64,000 nt of DNA, taken from positions 310,001-374,000 of the forward strand of contig MU839839.1 of the NCBI GenBank assembly GCA_030411725.1. The letters are read 5' to 3'. Positions 47,076 through 57,100 of the stretch are shown here, one piece after another. The position numbers and the translations under genes were made by a program. A model generated the notes under the pieces. That model was not told the DNA's origin. It saw nothing but the letters and a program-made list of their open reading frames with translations, and made no database searches. The first letter of the stretch is position 1, and every line of letters starts with the position of its first letter. The stretch is from Echria macrotheca (taxonomy: Eukaryota; Ascomycota; Sordariomycetes; Sordariales; Schizotheciaceae).

Positions 47076-47564
47076 CGGGTGTGACTGGCATGGCGCATGA
47101 AGCGGATGATACCCGAAGCTACGACGAGCTCGTGGCTTTTCACTTTTCAACTGTCAAAGTTTCCGTAGGATAGTTTAATGTTATTCATGAAGCACAGACG
47201 GACTCATATTTTCGTATCATATAGATAAGGTTGATGATGGTTTCTCAAGGTCCCTAACCCACCACCCCATTGACCAATCATCAATCAGCAAGGGAACATT
47301 CTTTTGATAATTGATTTACACGAGCGTGTGTCATGAGCACTGCAATTTTTACATTGGCAGAGGATGCTGATGGAATGATCTCAGCAGGAGAGGGTTAGGG
47401 TCGGCAGGGACAAGGCTGCGGGGGTGGGGTTACAGTGCTGGCGGCGGGCTTCGCTAGTGGGGCAAAAAGTGTGCTTGCAGCTGCAAGGCTACAAGGGACC
47501 GAAAAAAAAAAGTTGGTGGAAGCAATTCGAGGAAACCAACAAACTCTGCACATCCGCCGCCACC
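47076..47564. other. Intergenic, 489 bp, with a solo repeat copy
   Basis: Contains the decayed repeat copy at 47338-47369 and the UTP18 promoter. The UTP18 frame stays open upstream to 47424, but the ATG at 47565 has the better context. Confidence 0.5.
47338..47369 (+). repeat. Solo, decayed copy of the 32-bp repeat found at 60.75-63.02 kb
   Basis: It starts CACTGCAATTTTTACAT and continues TGGCAGAGGATGCTGA. Its main differences from the array consensus include G-to-A at two CpG positions, as expected from ageing of methylated or RIP-exposed DNA. It lies between the secreted-protein gene and UTP18, in the same orientation as the array copies. Confidence 0.7.
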
Positions 47565-49430
47565 ATGTCGTCTCGACACCAGAACAGGGCAGAGTCCCCT
47601 GAGGATTTATTTGGAGGCTTCGACGACGACGAAGAAAATGCGGTCGCTTCCGCTGGCATGGAAAGCTCGGGCGGGGAGGAGGACGATGAAGAGGACGACG
47701 ACGTCCAAGTTAAGCTCGACAGCATGGCGCTCGACGAGAAAGATTCCGACGAGGAGGATCTCGAGCGCTTCGTTCTCGGAAACAAGGACAGTTTTCGCAA
47801 CCAATTATTCCGCGACGACCTGCTAGACGACTCTGCAATTCTGGGGGAGCCATCGGGGTTGGAAGGATCAAAAACAAGCACGGGAAAAGAAGGACTCGAC
47901 GCCTCGGCGGTTTTCATGATTGATACGGGAAAATCCAACGCCGAGAAGCAGCTTGTTCCAACGGAACCTGCAGAAGACCTGCCAGAAGAGGATGCGCCAG
48001 CGTGGGTGGATAGCGACGACGAGCGGTTGACCGTTTCTCTCGCAAAAGCGACCCGGCTCAGGAAACTCAGGACCACAGAGGCCGAAGATGTCGTCAGCGG
48101 GACCGAATACTCTCGTCGGTTACGGCAACAATACCTTCGGTTGTACCCCCTCCCAGACTGGGCAAAGCATGCTGCAGCAAGCGAAACACAGAGCAAATCC
48201 AGGAGGCGAAGGTCGTCGGCGTCACAAGGCGGTTCGTCCGGTAGTTCAGGGGAGAGCGATGATGAGGAGATCGAATCAGCGCTCCCGCTCGACACCTTCC
48301 TCCGCGATGCCAATTCTTTCAACTCCTCTGGTGCGAGGAAGCGCAGAAAGCTTCGGCCCGAGACTATCGATATTCAGCGCTCCCGCGACCTCCCCGACGT
48401 CCACAAGGCGGCCGTCAGCTCGCTGTCTTTCCACCCCCGTCACCCTATTGTTCTCTCGTCCAGCACCTCATCGATCCTGTACCTCCACCACTATGATCCC
48501 GCCGCTTATCCCACGCCCAACCCCGCCCTGACCTCCGTCCAAGTCCAGCGCACCGACCTACGTCGTACCGCCTTCCTCGGACCCAATGGCGACGAGATCG
48601 TGTTTGCTGGCCGGCGCCGCTATTTTCATAGCTGGAATCTATCCACTGGTGTGGTCCGTCGTGTCACTCAGATCCAGGGCCACCAGAAGGAGCAGCGGAC
48701 CATGGAGCATTTCCGGCTCAGTCCCTGTGGCCGTTACATGGCGCTTGTTTCTTCGGCACGGAAGGGCGGCGGCATGTTGAACATCCTCAGCGTCGCTACA
48801 ATGCAGTGGATTGCTCAGGCGCGCCCGAACGGACGTCACGGTATTGCTGATTTTGCGTGGTGGGCAAATGGGGAGGGGTTGACTATCGCCGGGCGGGACG
48901 GGCAGGTCACAGAGTGGAGCATGGCCGCACAACGGACAATTGGTGTATGGAGAGACGAAGGTTCCATCGGTGGAACCGTTCTCGCCATGGGAGGTCATGG
49001 TGGGCCGAAGGAGCTAGGCGGCGACAGATGGGTTGCTATCGGGTCCACCAGTGGGATTCTCAATATCTACGACCGGAATCAACTTATTGCGCCTGCAGCT
49101 AAAGGAAAGGGAGCACTCTCAGGGGCGGACACAGAAAAGGCGGTCGAGATAAACACTCTACCAGAACCGACGAGGGCGTTTGAGCAGCTTACCACCACCG
49201 TTACTGTTGTCTCGTTCTCACCAGACGGTCAACTGTTGGCATTTGGAAGCGCGCTGAAGAAAGATGCGCTCAGGCTGGTCCATCTGCCGAGTTGTACGGT
49301 ATACCGGAACTGGCCAACAGACCAGACGCCTCTGGGGAGGGTCTCGGCTGTAGCGTTCGACGCCAAGAGCGAGCTGCTGGCAGTCGGCAACGATCAGGGC
49401 AAGGTTCGGATTTGGGAGATTAGAAGTTAG
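47565..49430 (+). CDS. UTP18: U3 snoRNP / SSU processome protein Utp18
   Basis: Utp18 belongs to the UtpB subcomplex of the small-subunit processome in the nucleolus and acts in 18S rRNA maturation. A single frame from the ATG at 47565, in a strong CCGCCGCCACCATGT context, encodes 621 residues. The acidic N-terminus (LFGGFDDDEEN, GGEEDDEEDDD) is followed by the family block DEEDLERFVLGNKDSFRNQL. The conserved APAWVDSDDERLTVSLAKATRLRKLR comes next, with EYSRRLRQQYLRLYPLPDWA after it. A C-terminal WD-repeat propeller (about 325-621) ends FDAKSELLAVGNDQGKVRIWEIRS. The frame is open 47 codons further upstream, but that part looks non-coding. Confidence 0.94.
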   Translation: MSSRHQNRAESPEDLFGGFDDDEENAVASAGMESSGGEEDDEEDDDVQVKLDSMALDEKDSDEEDLERFVLGNKDSFRNQLFRDDLLDDSAILGEPSGLEGSKTSTGKEGLDASAVFMIDTGKSNAEKQLVPTEPAEDLPEEDAPAWVDSDDERLTVSLAKATRLRKLRTTEAEDVVSGTEYSRRLRQQYLRLYPLPDWAKHAAASETQSKSRRRRSSASQGGSSGSSGESDDEEIESALPLDTFLRDANSFNSSGARKRRKLRPETIDIQRSRDLPDVHKAAVSSLSFHPRHPIVLSSSTSSILYLHHYDPAAYPTPNPALTSVQVQRTDLRRTAFLGPNGDEIVFAGRRRYFHSWNLSTGVVRRVTQIQGHQKEQRTMEHFRLSPCGRYMALVSSARKGGGMLNILSVATMQWIAQARPNGRHGIADFAWWANGEGLTIAGRDGQVTEWSMAAQRTIGVWRDEGSIGGTVLAMGGHGGPKELGGDRWVAIGSTSGILNIYDRNQLIAPAAKGKGALSGADTEKAVEINTLPEPTRAFEQLTTTVTVVSFSPDGQLLAFGSALKKDALRLVHLPSCTVYRNWPTDQTPLGRVSAVAFDAKSELLAVGNDQGKVRIWEIRS

Positions 49431-49738
49431 ATGTGGAATACATGTACGGCGTTTGAATTGCTGTGGCTACCCGTGCGAAGATACCTACTTTTGGGATGTA
49501 TGTCTGCAGAAAGAGGAGACTCTGGGTGACAACTTTCGCTCTTGCCTTTCCACGACAGATGACTAAAGGCTATACCTGCCTAAATGGTAATTTTGTATCT
49601 CGACTGCCCCTGCTGTGTTCGGAGACGCTCTGGATAGCGCTGCGGGCTCGACTTTGTCCCTCGTCGTCCTGCATAGTAGTGTTCCTCCTAGGACCCGGTG
49701 AGCAGGCTGCCATCGAGACCTTCATCGCCGGCGACATG

Positions 49739-52333
49739 AGTCAGAACTTTGTCGGGTCGCACTGCTTCTTCCTCGATCAAACATCACCATTACCTTCGGA
49801 CATGGCCAACGCGTGTTTGAATATCGCCGACGTCTCCCCGATCGAGGCAAGTTTAACACCGTCCGCCTTGCAGCATCCTCATCCGGTCAATGGAAGTCGT
49901 GGTGTGATGGGATGCCCACCAAGCCTACCCAGAAGAGTAAACCTGACAGCATTAAAGCTACCTCTCCCGCTGCCACTTGGACATACACGGTACCACACCC
50001 ACAACGAACCAGAAGCCACGATGCCGAGCCCACTACTCAGCGAGAAGCGGCACTTCGGGTCTCCCGACCAAGGGTACTCCAGGGACTTCCCGATTATTGT
50101 CCACACGCTGGTCGAGGGCGGTGTCCACCGGGACCTGTATTTAGTCAACACCTTCCTCGACACAGCATTGCCACATGACAACGTGAAATTGCGATGGCTT
50201 CACGTACCGGGACACAGTGAAAGAGAGGTCGAGGTAGTGGCAACCTTCAACCACGTCCCGAAGACAGCTTGCTGACTGTATGTTACCATACCTCTCCTAC
50301 AGGCCTATATGCAAAAGTGGTATTCCAATATTCCCTCTACGGAAAAAAGGCTGCAAAGGGATGATCGGTCGGCTGTTGAGGACCCAACACCTGACCCTAC
50401 ACCCCCAACGGGGCACATTTACATCGCTAGACACGATCCGCTCCGCCATTATCTAGTCTTGGGAGCATCATGCGCAGAGAGTCGGCCGACTGTCGGAGGG
50501 ACGGACCCATCCCGGCCTGAAGAGTCCGCTCAATCCGGACAGCCCTTGCTCACGCTTTATGTAAGATCGTAGCCTTCGATGTTTCGGGACGTTATATCTA
50601 ATTGAAGCTCCCTTACATGAACTACGACATCTGGGCGAACTACAAGGCGCTTTCTCACATTTATTGCTGGAGAAAACGATTCTACCCCAAATATTGGCTA
50701 CCAGGGCGTACGGTACGAGATTTGCAAACTGATTTGTCCTATCAACACTTTGGGGCTGAGAAACTGCTTCACACAAGACGGACACTGCACCGATTCTACT
50801 ATCACTTCCACGAGGGAGTTGGCAGAGATCGAAACCAGGTCATATCTTCGTTGTCTGGGAATTCAGGAGGAAACCCAGGCGGCGTCATATCTTTGCTGTC
50901 TGGGAATTTAGGAGGAAACCCAGGCGGCCCAGGCAGCCCAGGCATCCCTCCGGATGATAGCCGTTTCATAATAGTGGACCAGCTTTGGTGTTGGGTTCTT
51001 GATGACCGTAAGTATTTGCCATGAGTTTCTGCTGCATCGGTACTGACAGAGCGCAAAGAAACAATCCTCTCTTGCTTCCCATCCCACAGACACCAGTATC
51101 ATCACCAAAGCTTCACCGATTTATACGCCGTTGTATCAGAGGAATGGGTTAGCTGCGAGACTGCGTGGGATGTCTGCGCCCTTCTAGTTAAAGAAGCCGC
51201 CTCGTTTATATTCCGCCCAAGCAACCGAGTCTTCACAGACCTGTTTTGCACCTATAAGTGGGTAATCGCCACTGACAAAGCGGCGTCGCAAAATATGAAA
51301 TTTCCGGGCTATGACAATCCCTTCCGGGGGATATCAGCTTCGGATACTGACTGGGACGTGAATCTGGTCCTCGGCTTCGTCTATATTCTTGATGAGCTAA
51401 AGATATTTCAGTATCTCGTGGAGCAATAAAAGGAGGTTTTAAACTCGCTCGTCAAGGAGTTACCGAAGGTCAACACTGCGGACAGATCCTCAGAGACTGA
51501 TGAGCTGGATACCACAGACAACACCCGCATCCTCGCACAGCCCGTAAAAGGCCAGGCGCAGAGGATTGTTTGAGACGCCGGGGAAACATTACACGCTCTG
51601 TGGATCGATCTAAATGCAATGAGGGGGGACGCTGAAGATGGACATAAGTTGGTACAAGCAACAGCCCACCAGCCCAACCCAGCTAGATATTAGAGCTGAC
51701 TTGGAAGCTTCTTGACCTCCTTGACCTCAAGCAAAAAGCTGGCGCACTCGTTGAGGCCCGGTCGACGAGGCAGCAGGGGCGTGTCATCGTCCTCTTCACG
51801 ATAATAACCATCATCTTTGTAGGTGCTAGCCAGACACCTAGTCACCGGACCTGCACTGCTAACATGGTTGGAAAGCTCCCACTTTCGTTTTTCACGTCAT
51901 ATTTCGGGCAAAATATATCAGAGATGACTGGGGACAGCAAGAATCCGAAAGCAGGAGAGTTGTGGAAAATAGGAGGTGAAATTCAATGTCTGGCCCGATA
52001 TAGTTTCATGAACTGACCACTCCGTTAGCGCCCATCAGCGTCGTGGTTATTCTGATAGCCTTGTCTGTTGCTTATTGCATCATGAGGCCTCTACATTTGC
52101 TGAAGCGGCTCAAGATGCGATTTGATCCCGGGATCTGGCGCCTGGCGTCCCGGCTGGGGGTGGACCCGCCTCCCATACGGGTGCGGCCGGTAGAGCAAAG
52201 GCCCCTTGGTCCTCGGCTTGTCAAACTGATGGGCCGACTGCCTGGCATCGGTCTAGTCCGGCGAGCGTGGGTAGGATGCTTCAATCATGGGAAGCCTGAA
52301 CCAGGTTTGGCAGGTCCATCAACGGCGGTTTGA
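49739..52333 (+). pseudogene. Degraded CorA-like Mg2+-transporter-family gene
   Basis: The core reads in order as fragments of the fungal CorA-like family. It includes LHTRRTLHRFYYHFHEG and VDQLWCWVLDDQTILSCFP (spliced over 51011-51057), then DLYAVVSEEWVSCETAWDVC, DLLDLKQKAGALVEARSTRQ and the first membrane span IVLFTIITIIFV. LPLSFFTSYFGQN follows, then the second span ISVVVILIALSVAYC. The frame is broken by TAA at 51427-51429 and TGA at 51571-51573, both in frame with conserved flanking sequence (LVEQ-stop-KEVLN; AQRIV-stop-DAGETLHALW). The usual GMN-type loop motif reads GQN. Exons before 50602 are uncertain; a fragment near 50088-50245 (FPIIVHTLVEGG, LRWLHVPGHSE) probably belongs. An unrecognised intron spanning the stops is the main alternative. 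Confidence 0.65.
50840..50929 (+). repeat. 45-bp tandem duplication inside the CorA-like gene
   Basis: Two adjacent copies of a 45-bp unit (50840-50884 and 50885-50929) differ at a few positions. They add a Gly/Asn/Pro-rich 15-residue repeat (LSGNSGGNPGG, LSGNLGGNPGG) just before the conserved VDQLW block. The frame is kept. Confidence 0.85.
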
Positions 52334-54197
52334 GAACGAAGCTGGTGTTCCCATCACCTTCCGTTTGCTCTCGAGTCCAGCCTTGAAATATTTATTGCCC
52401 CTTGGTAGCTGCTTGATGAATTCTGACACCGGTGTTGGATTTGTTGTGTACGATTAAAGTTTATCGTCTCATAAATTGAAGTAAGTGAGTACCTACCTTT
52501 GTTGACATGCTTGCGGGAGCGGCCCATCCCGAGATGATAACGAAAGCCGGCCGGCCCCTTTGTTTACGGATGAGAGTGAGACTAGTGGGGTCCCGCCCGA
52601 GTGAAGGCGGTCCACCGGTAACTAGCGGTATCCGTAGGGCATCCGAACACCAACCGGGCCCACTCCGCCGCCCAGCACATCGGGATCTCCACAAACCCAA
52701 CCCCTCTCCATGTCTCCTTCTCAGCAGACTTGATGCATCGGATGCATGTCTCACGCCGGGTTCCCCGAGACGGGCGGGGCGGTCGCCGACGAAAAGTGAT
52801 CAACACCGCGCGCAGCCAGCTGAAGCCTTTCCCGACTGGTTCGCCATGCAGTAACTAGTCCCGTTGGTAGTAAGCCGACGGGACTCGGGGGCCCTTGGGT
52901 GTCTCAAGACGCGGGCGGGGGGCGGGCGGGAGAGGGCAATGCGGGGGATTGAATTGGGCCATTGTTATTGATGTGAAGCGTTTCGAAGCGGTGAGAGAGA
53001 GAGAGAGAGAGCCCAATCCCGATGATATATTTCAGGGCGAGTAGTTACCTGCCTGCCAACTTGCCCGCTTGCCCGCTTGCCAGCGCGCGCCAAAATAATG
53101 GGTTCATTATATGGCCAAGGACAGGGCGGGCACTCGCTCGGTCACTAACTACCTAACTGACAGACCAAAGCGCAGCGCGACGAGACAGCTGTGTTTCGAC
53201 GGCCTGCCTCTGCCTCTCCAAGACAGCTGTTTCACACCCACACCCTTCCCTTCCTCGATCACTCACCAAAAGTCTCGGAATTCCTTCAACCTTCCAAGAA
53301 GAAGAAGATCATCCCCCGTCAAGAGCAAGACAAGCATGAGTCGATAGGGCACTCGATAGGGCAATCGATCTTGTCCATCGCAGTCTGGTTGGTTGGGCAG
53401 AAATGGGGCCAACAACAACAGCTCGATTAGACTAGCTTGCCCCGCGCCCACTGCAGCTCTCAGCTACGTGTCAGGCCAGTTTGGAGCCCGAATCTGGCGA
53501 CATTCTGCTGCACAAGCGCCGAGCGTTTTCTGATACCTAGCTGCTCCAATCGGCTCTCGTGTCAGGCTTCGGAAACTGGGGCTTGCATGTTCCCTCATCA
53601 GCTGTCGATTTGTTGGACATGCCTAGCTAGCTTCTCTGCCAGTCTGCCACTCAGCCAGCCCAGCTTTTCCATGTTGCGCTCGCGGGGCGGGCGGGCGGCA
53701 CGCTGCGACCCCGCGATTTATTTTTTGTTTACCTTTTTTTCCTCCCACTCTCTGCTGATTTCCTATCTTGTATGTTGACAATCGTTAAAGATTGTTTTTT
53801 TTTCTTTCCCTGCCGTTCGTTTCTATTTTCTATACACTGGACGCGTGTGGAACGCAACGACCAAAGCTACATCCTTGGCTTGCTTTTTTATCCCCATTGT
53901 TCTTGCTTCGCCTCCTGTGTCATCCCGACCAGCCGGCTCCTGAGCCGCAAGGATACATCCCAGCTTTGGTAGTGGGGTCCTCAGCTTCCCAGACAGCCCC
54001 CCTTCGCTACCCCCTCCCCCCCTCCCCTCACCATCGGAATGGCATGGTGGGACGCAAAGAAGCAGAGAAGGCGCGGGACTGCTGCTTGTGCTCCCGCACC
54101 ATGCTCGCCGAACTCACCACCAAACTCCAAGGCCAGAATCGCCCTTGGAGATGCCTTCCCCCGGCTCGAGCTTGACTCGACGACGACGTCGACCAAC
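52334..54197. other. Gene-free stretch, 1.9 kb, promoter side of the large tail-anchored protein gene
   Basis: Contains a GA microsatellite (52992-53011), repeated TTGCCCGC units near 53060-53080, and a pyrimidine-rich tract (about 53986-54031) just before the gene, as is usual near fungal transcription starts. No coding frame with features. Confidence 0.45.
52992..53011. repeat. Dinucleotide microsatellite (GA)n
   Basis: About ten GA units in intergenic DNA. Confidence 0.85.
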
Positions 54198-57100
54198 ATG
54201 ACCATGGACCAACGACGGGCCACCCTCGAGCCCGTCTTCGAGAACCACCACCAGCCCGACCTGCCTCTGACTCCTGCCTTGACGGTGCACGTCGAGATCC
54301 AGTTCACCGATCCCGTCATCCGCTCCAGATACACCCGGACCTATGCCAGCTCGGCCGACTTTGCGCCGACCGCGAGGATATGTAAGGGTCTCGTCCGTCG
54401 CATCGAGCGCTGCTCGCACGAGCTCCTCACACGCAAGGACTCGGCCGCCCTGGACATGTTCAAGGATGGCACCTTTGAGTGCAAGCCGTTGAGGTACGAG
54501 ATGGCCTTCCGGATATGCACCGGGGACCGAGGGGACTGGGCCGAGAGGACGTTCCGATCATACCAGAAGCAGCCCCTGACGGTCGCGTTGACGAAGGACA
54601 TCATTCTGGCCAGCCATAGGATGGTTGGTCTGTTCCTTCGACGACACGACAAGGGGTTCCGCTGGCTGGACGGGGCGGTTCGTGACCCTAGCCTTGATGG
54701 GCCCCAGGCAATGATACCATCTGTCGACGGCCCTCTAAGCCTCCTCTGCGTCCCGGCGTCGCGGTTCATCGAGTCGTCGCAATCGTTCGAGTTCGTACCT
54801 GGGTATAGGATAGAGCTTTCTTTTCGGAGCAGGAATCCGCAGCGCAGGGCGCCTCAGTTTGGCAAGACTATCAGGATCAGCAGCAAGCAAACAGCTCCCC
54901 TGACTCTTTTCATGAGCGAAGACCAGCTATGGAGGGGGCTTCAGGCAATCAACCGCGGCCTGGAGCCAAGGAAACAGGCATTCGATTCTCATCTGAAGAG
55001 CTGTCGCGGAGGAGAATGCCACCACTCGGACGAAGCGTCTCTACACATCGAGCTTCGCGTTGCAAATAACATCGGGCCCCTGTATAGTCATATATGTCGG
55101 TCCGTTGAGAGCAAACTTGCGCTGTTTCGGGACTTTGAGGCAAGAGATTGCGAGGACTTTCTCGCAACGATGGAAGCGGCACTCGCCGATATCAGAAACG
55201 AAACAGACGCCAAGATCGAAGAACTCAACGATTTCGAGCTGAGGATAGTGGAGCTCAGGGGAACGGGATGGTCGGCTCGCCAGCCAGCCAAGTTTACCCT
55301 GGACTCATCCGTGTCCTATGGCAGGAGGACAATCCAGGCCGCTTTAGACCGTATCCAAACCGGCATTGCAGACGTAATTCGAGGCCACGACATCGCCATC
55401 CACTTCAGCGGATACAAGCGCGGACACCTGATACTCGACAAAGCCATTGTTGCCCATGCGAAGCGGGGCGTCCCAAAGGAATCGTTCTCGTCACCAGAGG
55501 AAGCCCAGAAGGTTTTCGTCGGTCGACTCAAGTCCCGGATCCAGAAGGATATCGATCTGGTGTTCGAAGATACTTGCTCGATCGACGACATTCCGGAAGA
55601 AACAGAAAGGCCCGCGTCTTCTTTGACCGCCGTTGAGACTAAAAGCAACAGCCCTGACGCCTCACCCCGACGCGATCCGACGCACAATCAAACGCGCAGC
55701 ATCCCAACGACACCAACAAAGGAGTCGCCAAAACCCAAGGTGCAGCGAATGTTCTCCCTCACCGGCGGCCGGTCGCCCCGTGGAGAGATGGAAAGCGTAA
55801 AATCGGCCAGATCGATCGGAGACCTAAAATCGGAGTCGTGTGGCAATAAGGCAACTTCCGTCCCGGAGGACACATCGGACAATGCTTCGGTACTCAGTGA
55901 AGAACAGCCGCCGATGGTCGTGAGCGCTCCGGTCCGGCCGGCCCAGCGGAGATTTCCCCTGCTCTCCAAGAGATACTCGTCGCGTGTCAGCAACGCGTCG
56001 ACGCTGATTGAAGAATTTTTGGGAGGACTGGACAACGTTAGCACGACAGATTTAGTGCATGAGGGACCGGTGGATAAGGTCGAGGACACCAGTCAGGATA
56101 AGTCGAAGTCGATGTCTGGCGCATTGAATGCCATGACGTCGGGGGAGGAAGAATCTGATCATGTTGATGCCGGTGCAAGGGTCAACCCGGGAAGCGAAGT
56201 CGGGCAGAGGCTCAAGGACGCGTCCAACTGCGCTTCGGCACCGTCTGCAGGCATTGCAGCAATCTCGCACACGAAAATGGATAGCCCGGAAGCATTCGAA
56301 GATGCCGAAGAATTTGCACGTGTGGGCTTCCCGGATACAGGCGGGCTCGACGCGCCGGCGCCGCTTCTTGATCTCGCCAGTCCCAGCCTCGACATGTACT
56401 CCACCGCCCCGTCGACGCCTGGGCTGAGCACTGGGGCCGATTCGTCGCCGAGAAACAGCATCTTAATAACCCCGACCTTCCTCCGCACACTGTCGGGCAC
56501 GCGAGATTCCGTTGTTCTGAAAGACCTGGATCCCGAGTCTGAACCCGAGGGCGCTGCGATGAACGTCATGGCCAAGATTGACGCAGCTGCCGTTAACAAC
56601 GAGGGCGCCGATGCCGACCGCATTCACAGACCCGAAAGCTGTCCGCTGAGCCCTGCTCCGGAGATGACCACCGCGCCTCCGACGCCGACCGTCAAACCGG
56701 ACGGGACGGATAGTCTGGCTGAGCGGGCGGGTTCGAAAATTGCGACCGAAGCCGTGGGCATCGAGGTTGTGGCGCAGGGAAAGTCAACATTAGAGCTCGG
56801 GGCCGAGCGCAGCAGCGAGCAACCCGAGGACGGTGGCGCACAGCAACCATACATCTCCGCCAATCACATCGCTGCTCTTGAGCACAGCTCGGAGAGCACT
56901 GCGGTTCCCGAAGCCGACCATGCGACGGACCCGAGTGATCTCGATGCCACTGGGCTCATGGCCGACAGACTTTTCGGCCCCGCCAATCTGTGGGGAATTC
57001 TGGCCGGCTCCGAAGGGCATTCGGGGGATGGGGACGTAGTGACCGAGGTCCTAGCTGAGGCCGGCACCGAGTCGGGGTCTCCCGCCAACCTGTGGGGGAT

